NCBI RefSeq assembly: GCF_001722335.1
Contig: NZ_MIHA01000016.1
Location: forward strand, 74,185-138,184
Origin: Mycolicibacterium flavescens
GTDB lineage: Bacteria; Actinomycetota; Actinomycetes; Mycobacteriales; Mycobacteriaceae
Direction of reading: 5' to 3'
Length of the DNA: 64,000 nucleotides
Part shown: one piece after another, positions 27,258 through 40,243 of the stretch
Position numbering within the stretch: position 1 is the stretch's first letter
Layout of the letters: each line of letters starts with the position of its first letter
Made by a program: the position numbers and the translations under genes
The notes under the pieces: model-generated
Seen by the model: the letters and a program-made list of their open reading frames with translations, nothing else
Told to the model about the DNA's origin: nothing
Databases searched by the model: none

Positions 27258-28157
27258 CTACCGGCTGATCCGCCGCGGGGTGGTGATGCCGGTCAGCTTG
27301 TCCGGGTTGCGCATCGCGTACAGGTTGGTGATCTTGTCGTCGATCACCTCGAACACGAAGAGCCCCTCGAGGTGCTCACCGGTGTAGACGACGACGGCCG
27401 GCGCGCTGTTGTAGACGGCGGTCTCGAACCGGATGTCCGGTGTCTCGGCGGCCACCGCGAACAGGCGGGCCATCAGCGCCGCCACCCGGCGGGCCCCGAC
27501 GACCGGCCTGCGGATCGCGGTGGCCTTCCCGCCGTGGTCGGCGGTCCAGGTGACCCGCGGGGCCAGCAGCGCCATCAGCCCCGCCATGTCGCCGGTGGCC
27601 GCGGCCTGCAGGAACTGCTCGGTGATCTGCGTGGTCCGCTCGGCGTCGACGGGGCCGAACCGGTTGCGGCGGGCGTGCACGTGGTCGCGGGCCCGGTGCG
27701 CCATCTGGCGCACCGTGGCCACCGACCGGTCGACCGCCGCGGCGATCTCGTCGTAGTCGAAGTCGAACACCTCGCGCAGCACGAACACCGCCCGCTCGTC
27801 GGGGGTCAGCGTCTCGAGCACCACCAGCATGGCCATCGACACCGACTCGGCGAGCATCACGTCGGCCGACGCGTCGTCGGAGACCAGCAGCGGTTCGGGC
27901 AACCAGGGGCCGACGTACTCCTCGCGGCGACGCGCCCTGGCGCGCAGCGCGTTGAGCGCCTCGCGGGTCACCAACCGCGCGAGATACGACTTCGTGTCGC
28001 GCACGGTGCTCAGATCGACGTCGGCCCACCGCAGATAGCTGTCCTGCAGCACATCGTCGGATTCGGTTGTGCTGCCCAGTATTTCGTAGGCGATCGTGAA
28101 CAGTAGCGGCCGAAGCAGCGTGAACCGCTCGGCGTGCGGTGTCGTGGGTTCAGTCAC
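27258..28157 (-). CDS. ECF41-type RNA polymerase sigma factor (copy 2)
   Basis: A 299-residue paralogue of the sigma factor at 25113, with the same order: sigma-2, WLPEP linker, sigma-4 (FDYDEIAAAVDRSVATVRQMAHRARDHV), SnoaL-like tail with DHGGKATAIRRPVVG, and terminal YAMRNPDKLTG. The GTG start overlaps the upstream oxidoreductase stop (GTGA). A 70-bp stretch (27832-27901) is identical at DNA level to 25681-25750 in copy 1. Coupled to its own oxidoreductase, it forms a duplicate module in direct tandem. Confidence 0.93.
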   Translation of the reverse strand: MTEPTTPHAERFTLLRPLLFTIAYEILGSTTESDDVLQDSYLRWADVDLSTVRDTKSYLARLVTREALNALRARARRREEYVGPWLPEPLLVSDDASADVMLAESVSMAMLVVLETLTPDERAVFVLREVFDFDYDEIAAAVDRSVATVRQMAHRARDHVHARRNRFGPVDAERTTQITEQFLQAAATGDMAGLMALLAPRVTWTADHGGKATAIRRPVVGARRVAALMARLFAVAAETPDIRFETAVYNSAPAVVVYTGEHLEGLFVFEVIDDKITNLYAMRNPDKLTGITTPRRISR

Positions 28158-29341
28158 GGCTGCCTCACCAACGCCTTCTCTTCGGGTCGCGGTCCGCCCT
28201 TGAGCCAGAACGTCCACTCCGGCTTGCGGGCCGTGCGTCGCATCGCCCACAGTGTGCCCTTGCAGACCGCCTCTTTGAACCTCGCCACTGCGCGGCCGCC
28301 GAGGTACAGGTTGACCGCGGTGTCGTCCTTGCGGGTGAACTGCAGCGTGGCGGTGCGCCGGCCGAGGCTGATGCAGGATCCGCCGTAGGCGTACTCGAAC
28401 CGCGCGGCCGGCGTGCCCGCGATGTGGGCGAGCACCGTTTCGGCGGCCTGCGGCGCCAGCTGGTTCGCGGTCGCGCAGCACATGCGCAGCGGCTCGTCGG
28501 AGGGGGCGGCGCAGTCGCCGGCGGCGACGATTCGCGGGTCGGAGACGCTGGTCAGCGTCTCGTCGGTGATCAGCCGGCCGAGCCCGTCGGTGCGCAGAAC
28601 GCTCGCGGCGGCCAACCCCGGGACACCGAAGCCGGCCGTCCACACCGTCAACGCGCTCGGCCGCACCGCACCGTCGGCGAACACGACGCCGTCGGCGCGC
28701 ACCTCGGTCACGACTTCGGATTCGCGGACCGTGACACCCAGCCGGGCCAGCGCCTTGGCCACCGAGCGCCGGCCGGGCGCCGACAGCGACGGCCCGAGTC
28801 GGCCGCCGCAGACCAGCGTGACGCGGCGACCCTGTTCGGCCAGTTCGGCGGCGAGCTCGATGCCGGTGAGCCCGGCGCCGACGACGGTCACCGGCGCCGC
28901 GGGGTCCAGCTTCACGAGCGCACCGCGCAACCGTTCGGCGTGCTCGAATTCGGCTACCTGGTAGGCGAATTCGGCGGCGCCGGGTACGTCGGGGGTGCCT
29001 GCCGTGCTGCCGACCGCGTAGATGAGGTGGTCGTAGGCCACCTGCGCGCCGGAGGCCAGCGCGACGGTCCCGGCGGCGCTGTCGATGCGCGTCGCGGTGT
29101 CCACGACCAGCCGGATGCCCTCGCCGAGCAGCGTGCCGTAGTCGGCGGTGGCGTCGTAGTCCGCGGCGGCCAACTGGTGCAGCCGGATCCGCTCGACGAA
29201 CCGGGGTCGCGGGTTGATCAGCGTGATGTCGAGGTCGTCGCGGACCCGCAGGTGGTTGGCCGCCAGCGTGCCGGCGTAACCGCCGCCGATCACGACGACT
29301 TTGGTGGTGGTGTGCGTGTGGGTTGTGTCGTTTCCAGTCAT
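28154..29341 (-). CDS. FAD/NAD-dependent oxidoreductase (NDH-2-like), partner of ECF41 copy 2
   Basis: A 395-residue paralogue of the oxidoreductase at 25991. FAD motif VVVIGGGYAGTLAANHL; NAD motif VTVVGAGLTGIELAAELAE; second FAD motif RIVAAGDCAAPS; and the same C-terminal GGSCISLGRRTATLQFTRKDD stretch. It opens the four-gene minus-strand run oxidoreductase-ECF41-oxidoreductase-ECF41. Its candidate ECF promoter lies only 9 bp upstream of the ATG, so the transcript is nearly leaderless. Confidence 0.9.
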   Translation of the reverse strand: MTGNDTTHTHTTTKVVVIGGGYAGTLAANHLRVRDDLDITLINPRPRFVERIRLHQLAAADYDATADYGTLLGEGIRLVVDTATRIDSAAGTVALASGAQVAYDHLIYAVGSTAGTPDVPGAAEFAYQVAEFEHAERLRGALVKLDPAAPVTVVGAGLTGIELAAELAEQGRRVTLVCGGRLGPSLSAPGRRSVAKALARLGVTVRESEVVTEVRADGVVFADGAVRPSALTVWTAGFGVPGLAAASVLRTDGLGRLITDETLTSVSDPRIVAAGDCAAPSDEPLRMCCATANQLAPQAAETVLAHIAGTPAARFEYAYGGSCISLGRRTATLQFTRKDDTAVNLYLGGRAVARFKEAVCKGTLWAMRRTARKPEWTFWLKGGPRPEEKALVRQP

Positions 29342-29349
29342 GCCCTCAA

Positions 29350-29376
29350 GACACCGCGCGCCGCGGTGGCGTGACA
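29350..29376 (-). promoter_or_regulatory. candidate ECF41-type promoter of oxidoreductase copy 2
   Basis: TGTCAC (29371-29376, minus strand), 17 bases, then TGTC (29350-29353), the same spacing as upstream of copy 1. This implies autoregulation and possible cross-talk between the two sigma factors. Confidence 0.6.
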
Positions 29377-29404
29377 GAACGTGACCCAGGTCACTACGGC
29401 CTCG

Positions 29405-32309
<2,905 letters not shown>

Positions 32310-32317
32310 TTGAAGTC

Positions 32318-32327
32318 AGCTTATGGT
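32318..32327. promoter_or_regulatory. overlapping -10 boxes of divergent metG and tatD
   Basis: On the minus strand TAAGCT (32318-32323) ends eight bases before the metG ATG. On the plus strand TATGGT (32322-32327) ends six bases before the tatD GTG. Only 24 bp separate the two start codons, so both mRNAs would be leaderless or nearly so and the promoters compete. Confidence 0.45.
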
Positions 32328-32333
32328 GTGGCT

Positions 32334-33188
32334 GTGAGCCAGAAGCGTTCAGGCAGGAGCGGGCCGCCGCCCGCCCCGGAACCGCTGAGCCCGCTGATCG
32401 ATGCGCACACCCACCTCGATGCCTGCGGGGCCGGCGACGCCGCCAGCATCCGCGCCATCGTCGACCGCGCCGCCGCCGTCGGCGTGCAGGCCGTCGTGAC
32501 CATTGCCGATGACCTCGATTCGGCGCGCTGGGTGACCGAGGCGGCCGACGCCGACGAGCGGGTCTACGCGGCCGTCGCGCTGCACCCGACCCGCGCCGAC
32601 GCGCTCACCGGTGAGGCGAGAACCGTCGTCGAGCGGCTGGCCGGCCATCCGCGCGTCGTCGCGGTCGGCGAGACCGGCCTGGACCTGTACTGGCCAGGCA
32701 AACTCGACGGCTGCGCGGATCTGGCCACCCAGCGCGAGGCGTTCGCCTGGCACATCGACCTGGCCAAGCGGACCGGTAAGCCGCTGATGATCCACAACCG
32801 CGAAGCCGACGCCGAGATCCTCGACGTGCTGGCCGCCGAGGGGGCGCCCGACACCGTGATCTTCCACTGCTTCTCGTCGGGTCCGGAGATGGCGCGTACC
32901 TGCGTCGACGCCGGCTGGCTGCTGAGCCTGTCGGGCACGGTCAGCTTCAAGAACGCCAGGGATCTGCGGCAGGCGGCGGCGCTGATCCCGGCCGGTCAGC
33001 TGCTGGTCGAGACCGACGCGCCGTTCCTCACCCCGCATCCGTTCCGCGGTGCACCCAACGAGCCCTACTGCCTGCCCTACACCGTGCGTGCGCTCGCCGA
33101 GATCCTCGGACGGCCCGCGGAGGACCTCGCGGAGGAGACGACATCGACGGCGGCGCGCGCCTACGGCCTAGCGAGTTGCTGCCCCTGA
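32334..33188 (+). CDS. tatD: TatD-family metal-dependent DNase/hydrolase
   Basis: A 284-residue TIM-barrel metallohydrolase, orthologue of Rv1008. Metal ligands are visible: LIDAHTHLDA near the N-terminus, VAVGETGLDLYW with the bridging Glu, LMIHNREADAEIL, VIFHCFSSG and the terminal LLVETDAPFLTPHPFRG. TatD enzymes are 3'-5' exonucleases or deoxyribonucleases. The GTG at 32334 adds about 20 residues before the conserved core compared with the M. tuberculosis protein (264 residues). It is followed by rpfB. Confidence 0.92.
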   Translation: MSQKRSGRSGPPPAPEPLSPLIDAHTHLDACGAGDAASIRAIVDRAAAVGVQAVVTIADDLDSARWVTEAADADERVYAAVALHPTRADALTGEARTVVERLAGHPRVVAVGETGLDLYWPGKLDGCADLATQREAFAWHIDLAKRTGKPLMIHNREADAEILDVLAAEGAPDTVIFHCFSSGPEMARTCVDAGWLLSLSGTVSFKNARDLRQAAALIPAGQLLVETDAPFLTPHPFRGAPNEPYCLPYTVRALAEILGRPAEDLAEETTSTAARAYGLASCCP

Positions 33189-33254
33189 CGCTCTCCGTTA
33201 CCGTCCTGTAATCGAAACGGAAGCGCCACCAGGCAACGGCGCGCCGTCTGATAG

Positions 33255-35311
<2,057 letters not shown>

Positions 35312-35312
35312 A

Positions 35313-36101
35313 TCACTGCAGCGCGCGGACGATCAACGCGACGAACTCGCGGCAGGACTGGTAGCGGTCGGAAGGCGCCTTCGCCAGCGCCTTGGCGATG
35401 ATCGAGTCGAAAGCCCTTGGCAGCCAGTCATGTTCGCGTGACGGACGCGGCGGCTTCTCGTACAGGTGCGCGCCGATCAGCCCCATCTTGGAGTCATACG
35501 GGAACGGCGGTGCGCCGGTGACGAGCTCCACGGCCGTACACGCCAGCGCGTAGACGTCGGTGGCCTCGGCCGGGGCGTGGCCGGTGAGCAGTTCGGGCGC
35601 CGAGTACGGCAGCGACGCCTCGACCTGAGCGGGTCGCCGGCAGATGTCGTCGCGCAGCGCGACCGCGACGCCGAAGTCGATCAGCACCGCCCGGTTGCCG
35701 TGCGAATCGATCAGGATGTTGGCGGGTTTGACGTCGCAGTGCACGATCGCGTGGTTGTGCGTGTGGTCGAGCGCATCGGCGATCTGGCTCAGCGCGCCCA
35801 GGCGCGCCCCGATGGTCGGCAGCCGCGCGATCGCGCCACCCGAGATCAGCTCCATCGTCAGCCAGCCCGGGCCACGCTCGTAGGTCTTGACGATGTGAGG
35901 GTGGTCGAGCGCATGGGCGAAGTCGAACTCCCTGCGCAGGCGTGCCACCTCGGCGAGATTCCGGCGGTCGTCGAGGATCTTCAGCGCCCGCACCCGCGCC
36001 GGATTGTCGGCGTCGTGGACGCGGTAGACGGCGGCCGATCCGCCGTGGCCGACGGCCGCGTCGACGACGTACCCGTCGAACCTTTCGCCCGCCGAGAGCA
36101 C
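35313..36101 (-). CDS. soluble Hanks-type Ser/Thr protein kinase (non-RD)
   Basis: A 262-residue kinase that is a catalytic domain only, with no membrane helix and no PASTA or sensor domain. Seen: glycine loop [11 protein letters not shown], catalytic Lys41 (ALKIL), catalytic loop [10 protein letters not shown] (121-130), DFGVA (142-146) and SAPE (167-170). The usual HRD Arg is Cys, so it is a non-RD kinase and may not need activation-loop phosphorylation. The GTG at 36101 starts the domain. It is transcribed against ksgA and ispE and sits between them, where M. tuberculosis has the two genes adjacent. Substrates unknown. Confidence 0.9.
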   Translation of the reverse strand: MLSAGERFDGYVVDAAVGHGGSAAVYRVHDADNPARVRALKILDDRRNLAEVARLRREFDFAHALDHPHIVKTYERGPGWLTMELISGGAIARLPTIGARLGALSQIADALDHTHNHAIVHCDVKPANILIDSHGNRAVLIDFGVAVALRDDICRRPAQVEASLPYSAPELLTGHAPAEATDVYALACTAVELVTGAPPFPYDSKMGLIGAHLYEKPPRPSREHDWLPRAFDSIIAKALAKAPSDRYQSCREFVALIVRALQ

Positions 36102-36167
36102 GGAACCGACCTTAGTCCGGGGGAGCTTCGCGCCCCGGCGAGCACCGGCGTCTTCGTCGTTTCGCGA

Positions 36168-36173
36168 TACTGT
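36168..36173 (+). promoter_or_regulatory. -10 box of ispE
   Basis: TACTGT fits TANNNT and ends six bases before the GTG at 36180. This gives ispE its own leaderless promoter, now that the kinase gene separates it from rpfB-ksgA. Confidence 0.45.
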
Positions 36174-36179
36174 CGTGAC

Positions 36180-37145
36180 GTGCCCGGCTGGAACGGAAAC
36201 ACCGCCTCGGAGTGGGTGCCCACCGGATCGGTGACCGTGCGGGTGCCCGGCAAGGTCAACCTCTATCTCGCGGTCGGCGACCTCCGCGACGACGGCTACC
36301 ACGATCTGACGACGGTCTTTCACGCCGTCTCGCTGCTCGACGAGGTCACGGTCCGCCACGCCGACGTGCTCTCGCTGGAGATGACCGGCGAGGGCGCGGA
36401 GTCGCTGCCCGTCGATGAGCGGAATCTGGCCTGGCGCGCCGCCGAACTGATGGCTGAGCACGTCGGCCGCGCACCGGATGTGGCGATCAGCATCGAGAAG
36501 TCGATCCCGGTCGCCGGCGGCATGGCCGGCGGCAGCGCCGACGCCGCCGCCGTGCTCGTCGCGATGAACACGCTGTGGGAACTCGGGGTGCCGCGCCGCG
36601 ACCTGCATGCGCTGGCCGCTCAACTGGGCAGCGACGTACCGTTCGCGCTGCACGGCGGCACCGCGCTGGGCACCGGCCGCGGCGAGGAACTCGCGACGGT
36701 GCTGGCCCGTACGACGTTTCACTGGGTGCTGGCGTTCGCCGCGGGCGGGCTGTCCACACCGGCGGTGTTCGGCGAGTTGGACCGGCTGCGCGACGCCCCC
36801 GACCGCGACGCGCCGCCGCGCCTCGACGACGCCGAACCGCTGCTGTCCGCGTTGGCGTCCGGCGACCCGAACGAGCTCGCGCCGCTGCTCGGCAACGACC
36901 TGCAACCCGCGGCGCTCAGCCTCGATCCCGGCCTGCGCCGGACCCTGCGCGCCGGCGTCGACGCGGGCGCCCTGGCCGGCATCGTCTCGGGCTCCGGGCC
37001 GACGTGTGCGTTCCTGTGCGCGTCGGCGGGCATGGCCGTCGACGTCGGCGCCCAGCTGGCCGGCGCCGGGGTGTGCCGCACGGTGCGGGTGGCCAGCGGC
37101 CCGGTGCACGGCGCCCGGGTGGTCCCCACCCCGTCGACGGCCTAA
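36180..37145 (+). CDS. ispE: 4-diphosphocytidyl-2-C-methyl-D-erythritol kinase
   Basis: About 321 residues. This GHMP kinase phosphorylates CDP-methylerythritol in the MEP isoprenoid pathway. Seen: [24 protein letters not shown] with the substrate-binding residues, the ATP-binding glycine loop [36 protein letters not shown], and the C-terminal [12 protein letters not shown]. The GTG at 36180 fits a leaderless start; GTG 36216 matches the M. tuberculosis start (306 residues) and is an alternative. It is divergent from the kinase gene with 78 bp between starts. Confidence 0.93.
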   Translation: MPGWNGNTASEWVPTGSVTVRVPGKVNLYLAVGDLRDDGYHDLTTVFHAVSLLDEVTVRHADVLSLEMTGEGAESLPVDERNLAWRAAELMAEHVGRAPDVAISIEKSIPVAGGMAGGSADAAAVLVAMNTLWELGVPRRDLHALAAQLGSDVPFALHGGTALGTGRGEELATVLARTTFHWVLAFAAGGLSTPAVFGELDRLRDAPDRDAPPRLDDAEPLLSALASGDPNELAPLLGNDLQPAALSLDPGLRRTLRAGVDAGALAGIVSGSGPTCAFLCASAGMAVDVGAQLAGAGVCRTVRVASGPVHGARVVPTPSTA

Positions 37146-37158
37146 TCCTCTTCCTGCT

Positions 37159-37223
37159 GCGCCGAGCGTCGGGTTTTTGGTGGGTTTCGGCCGATTTTGC
37201 GTGAGAAGTCCGACGCTCGGCGC
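37159..37223. repeat. intergenic inverted repeat after ispE
   Basis: Perfect 14-bp arms GCGCCGAGCGTCGG (37159-37172) and its complement (37210-37223) enclose 37 bases. Within the interval the minus strand reads CACGCAAAA next to GAGCGTCGG, which recalls the GAGC...CGCAAA words of the palindromes at 25040 and 39188. It may serve as an ispE terminator or be a repeat element. Confidence 0.6.
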
Positions 37224-37298
37224 CACGGACCGGAGAGCCGACGGCCTAGCTTCTGCGGGACGACGATGTGTGAGCCAGGCCTCAATAATCGCGACAGT

Positions 37299-37327
37299 TT
37301 GGCAGCTACTTAAGAGTTGCATAAGAT
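37299..37327 (+). promoter_or_regulatory. candidate sigma-A promoter of pks16
   Basis: TTGGCA (37299-37304), 17-base spacer, TAAGAT (37322-37327). The expected start near 37334 gives a leader of about 210 bases before the GTG at 37545. Confidence 0.5.
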
Positions 37328-37544
37328 GGCCCCCGGTGAGAATCAGCGGTCGAGCATGGAACGCGGCTTCTTCGCCCGCCGGTAGCAGCGGCGGGCGTGT
37401 CGTCAGATCCCGCCACGATTCCGGAGCATCACCGATTCGAGACACAACCGCTCCCCAAATGTGTGCGCGCCTACGCATAAGCGCCGCTGATCAGGCGGAG
37501 CATTATCCCGGGGTCTTTGCTCTGGAGCCGAGGAGGTCGTCGTC

Positions 37545-39179
37545 GTGAGCCGATTCACCGAGAAGATGTACTACAACGCCCGCACCGCCAAGACGGGCAT
37601 GGTCACCGGTGAACCACACGAGCCCGTCCGGCACACCTGGGGTGAGGTGCACGAGCGCGCCCGCTGCATCGCGGGTGGTCTGAAGAAGGCCGGCATCGGC
37701 CCCGGCGACGCGGTCGGCGTGCTGGCCGGCTTCCCGGTCGAGATCGCCCCCACCGCCCAGGGCCTGTGGATGCGCGGCGCCAGCCTCACCATGCTGCACC
37801 AGCCCACCCCGCGCACCGACCTCGTCGTCTGGGCCGAGGACACCATGAACGTCATCGGCATGATCGAGGCCAAGGCCGTGATCGTCTCCGAGCCGTTCCT
37901 GGTCGCGATCCCGGTGCTCGAGGAGAAGGGCATCAAGGTCCTCAAGGTCGCCGATCTGCTGGCCTCGGAGCCCACCGACCCCGTCGACGTCGGCGAGGAC
38001 GACCTCGCGCTGATGCAGCTGACGAGCGGCTCGACTGGATCTCCCAAGGCCGTGCAGATCACGCACCGCAACATCTACTCCAACGCCGAGGCGATGTTCA
38101 TCGGCGCCGAGTACGACGTCGAGAAGGACGTCATGGTCAGCTGGCTGCCCTGCTTCCACGACATGGGCATGGTCGGCTTCCTCACCATCCCGATGTACTT
38201 CGGCGCGGAGCTGGTCAAGGTCACGCCGATGGACTTCCTGCGCGACACGCTGCTGTGGGCCAAGCTGATCGACAAGTACAAGGGCACCATGACCGCGGCG
38301 CCGAACTTCGCCTACGCGCTGTTCGCCAAGCGGCTGCGGCGCCAGGCCAAGCCCGGCGAGTTCGACCTGTCGACGCTGCGCTTCGCGCTGTCCGGCGCCG
38401 AGCCCGTCGAGCCCGCCGACGTCGAGGACCTGCTCGACGCCGGTAAGCCGTTCGGCCTGAAGCCCGATGCGATCCTGCCGGCCTACGGTATGGCCGAGAC
38501 GACGCTGGCTGTGTCGTTCTCGCCGTGCGGCGCCGGCTTGGTGGTCGACGAGGTCGACGCCGACCTGCTGGCCGCGCTGCGTCGCGCCGTGCCGGCCACC
38601 AAGGGCAACACCCGCCGGCTGGCCTCGCTGGGACCGCTGCTGCGCGACCTCGAGGCCCGCGTCATCGACGAGCACGGCAACGTCATGGCGCCGCGCGGCG
38701 TCGGCGTCATCGAACTGCGCGGCGAGAGCCTGACGCCTGGCTACATCACCATGGGCGGCTTCATCCCCGCGCAGGACGAGCACGGCTGGTATGACACCGG
38801 CGACCTCGGCTATATCACCGAGGAAGGCAACATCGTGGTGTGCGGCCGCGTCAAGGACGTGATCATCATGGCGGGCCGCAACATCTATCCGACCGACATC
38901 GAGCGCGCCGCGTGCCGCGTCGAGGGTGTCCGGCCGGGCTGTGCGGTCGCCGTGCGCCTCGACGCCGGGCACTCGCGGGAGACGTTCGCCGTCGCGGTCG
39001 AGTCGAACTCCTGGCAGGACCCGGTCGAGGTGCGCCGCATCGAGCACCAGGTCGCCCACGAGGTGGTGGCCGAGGTCGACATGCGGCCCCGCAACGTCGT
39101 GGTCCTCGGCCCGGGCACCATCCCGAAGACCCCGTCGGGCAAGCTGCGCCGCAGCAACTCGGTCTCCCTGGTCACCTAA
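37545..39179 (+). CDS. pks16: acyl-AMP/acyl-CoA ligase, Pks16 orthologue
   Basis: A 544-residue adenylate-forming enzyme with the length and position of M. tuberculosis Pks16 (Rv1013), which despite its name is not a polyketide synthase. Motifs: P-loop [43 protein letters not shown], and [20 protein letters not shown] with the catalytic Lys in [11 protein letters not shown]. It should activate a fatty or related acid as its adenylate. AGGAGG lies seven bases before the GTG start. It stands beside a DrrAB-type exporter, but no dedicated synthase is seen. Confidence 0.9.
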   Translation: MSRFTEKMYYNARTAKTGMVTGEPHEPVRHTWGEVHERARCIAGGLKKAGIGPGDAVGVLAGFPVEIAPTAQGLWMRGASLTMLHQPTPRTDLVVWAEDTMNVIGMIEAKAVIVSEPFLVAIPVLEEKGIKVLKVADLLASEPTDPVDVGEDDLALMQLTSGSTGSPKAVQITHRNIYSNAEAMFIGAEYDVEKDVMVSWLPCFHDMGMVGFLTIPMYFGAELVKVTPMDFLRDTLLWAKLIDKYKGTMTAAPNFAYALFAKRLRRQAKPGEFDLSTLRFALSGAEPVEPADVEDLLDAGKPFGLKPDAILPAYGMAETTLAVSFSPCGAGLVVDEVDADLLAALRRAVPATKGNTRRLASLGPLLRDLEARVIDEHGNVMAPRGVGVIELRGESLTPGYITMGGFIPAQDEHGWYDTGDLGYITEEGNIVVCGRVKDVIIMAGRNIYPTDIERAACRVEGVRPGCAVAVRLDAGHSRETFAVAVESNSWQDPVEVRRIEHQVAHEVVAEVDMRPRNVVVLGPGTIPKTPSGKLRRSNSVSLVT

Positions 39180-39187
39180 ACCCTGGC

Positions 39188-39243
39188 GAGCAGACGCAAA
39201 CTGCCCTGGAAACCTCGCGTTCCGGGGCAGTTTGCGTCTGCTC
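39188..39243. repeat. intergenic palindrome (GAGCAGACGCAAA type, copy 2)
   Basis: Arms 39188-39209 and 39222-39243 pair at 21 of 22 positions around a 12-base loop. The core GAGCAGACGCAAA is identical to that of the element at 25040. It directly follows pks16 and precedes the ABC operon promoter. Confidence 0.7.
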
Positions 39244-39273
39244 GGCAGGTAACGGGCTGTCGGGAAATCCCGA

Positions 39274-39279
39274 TACCGT
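39274..39279 (+). promoter_or_regulatory. -10 box of the DrrA-like gene (leaderless)
   Basis: TACCGT fits TANNNT and ends exactly seven bases before the ATG at 39287. Confidence 0.5.
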
Positions 39280-39286
39280 TCTCGAC

Positions 39287-40243
39287 ATGCAATTCGCCAT
39301 CGAAGCCCTCGACCTGGTGAAGCGGTTCGGCGACGACGCCAGACCCGCCGTCGACGGCGTCAGCTTCACCGTCGCGCCCGGCACCGTGCTCGGCCTGCTC
39401 GGGCCCAACGGCGCGGGCAAAACGACCACCGTGCGGATGATGACGACGCTGACCGCGCCCACCAGCGGCACCGCCCGCGTCGCCGGCTACGACGTCGTGC
39501 GCGAACCCGACGCGGTGCGCCGCAACATGGGCCTGACGGGTCAGGTCGCCACGGTCGACGAACTGCTCACCGGTCGCGAGAACATCCGGATGATCGGCGG
39601 GCTGTACGGCATCCGCCGCAAAGACCTCAAACAGCTGGGTGATCAACTGCTGGAACAGTTTTCGCTCACCGATGCGGCCGACCGGGTGGTCAAGTCGTAC
39701 TCGGGCGGGATGCGCCGCCGCCTCGACCTGGCCGTCAGCCTGCTGGCGTCGCCGCCGGTGCTGTTCCTCGACGAGCCCACCACCGGACTGGACCCGCGCA
39801 GCCGCAACGAACTGTGGGACGCGCTGCGCGCCCTGGTCCGACAGGGCACCACGCTGCTGCTGACCACGCAGTACCTCGAGGAGGCCGACCAGCTGGCCGA
39901 CAACATCGTGGTGATCGACAAGGGCCGCATCATCGCCGAAGGCTCACCGCTGCAACTCAAACAGCAGGCGGGCAACGCCAGCCTCGTCGTCACCGTGACC
40001 AAAGCCGAGGACCTACCTGCCGCGCAGGCGCTGCTGGCCAAGACCGGCGCCGAAGTGTTCGTCGACACCGGTGCGCGTGAATTGACCGCGACGGCAGAAG
40101 GACTCGACGACATGGTCCGGGTGGCCGGCTGGCTGCGCGACAGCAACATCGCCGTCGACGACATCGGGCTGTCCCGCCCGAGCCTCGACGACGTCTTCCT
40201 GTCGTTGACCGGGCACCGCAGCGAGGAAGAGGTCGACGCATGA
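39287..40243 (+). CDS. DrrA-like ABC transporter ATPase (second system)
   Basis: A 318-residue ATPase with Walker A GPNGAGKT (39-46), signature YSGGMRRRLDLA, Walker B VLFLDEPTTGLDPRSR, TTQYLEEADQLAD with Gln at the H-loop position, and the DrrA-type tail ending RPSLDDVFLSLTGH. It is clearly paralogous to the ATPase at 6859 but belongs to another operon. The stop overlaps the permease start by four bases. Daunorubicin-resistance-like exporters extrude drugs or lipids. Confidence 0.92.
   Translation: MQFAIEALDLVKRFGDDARPAVDGVSFTVAPGTVLGLLGPNGAGKTTTVRMMTTLTAPTSGTARVAGYDVVREPDAVRRNMGLTGQVATVDELLTGRENIRMIGGLYGIRRKDLKQLGDQLLEQFSLTDAADRVVKSYSGGMRRRLDLAVSLLASPPVLFLDEPTTGLDPRSRNELWDALRALVRQGTTLLLTTQYLEEADQLADNIVVIDKGRIIAEGSPLQLKQQAGNASLVVTVTKAEDLPAAQALLAKTGAEVFVDTGARELTATAEGLDDMVRVAGWLRDSNIAVDDIGLSRPSLDDVFLSLTGHRSEEEVDA

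Larger units (their letters stand above)
37146..37544. other. 399-bp intergenic region before pks16
   Basis: No gene is seen. It holds a long inverted repeat just after ispE and a good sigma-A-like promoter, both annotated separately, then a 5' leader of roughly 200 bases before pks16. Confidence 0.6.

Noticed and set aside
28139..29374. A 411-codon plus-strand frame
   Set aside because: Antisense to the second oxidoreductase; Gly/Arg-rich with no recognisable fold.
37503..39059. A 518-codon minus-strand frame
   Set aside because: Antisense to pks16, His/Asp/Gly-rich composition, no motif.
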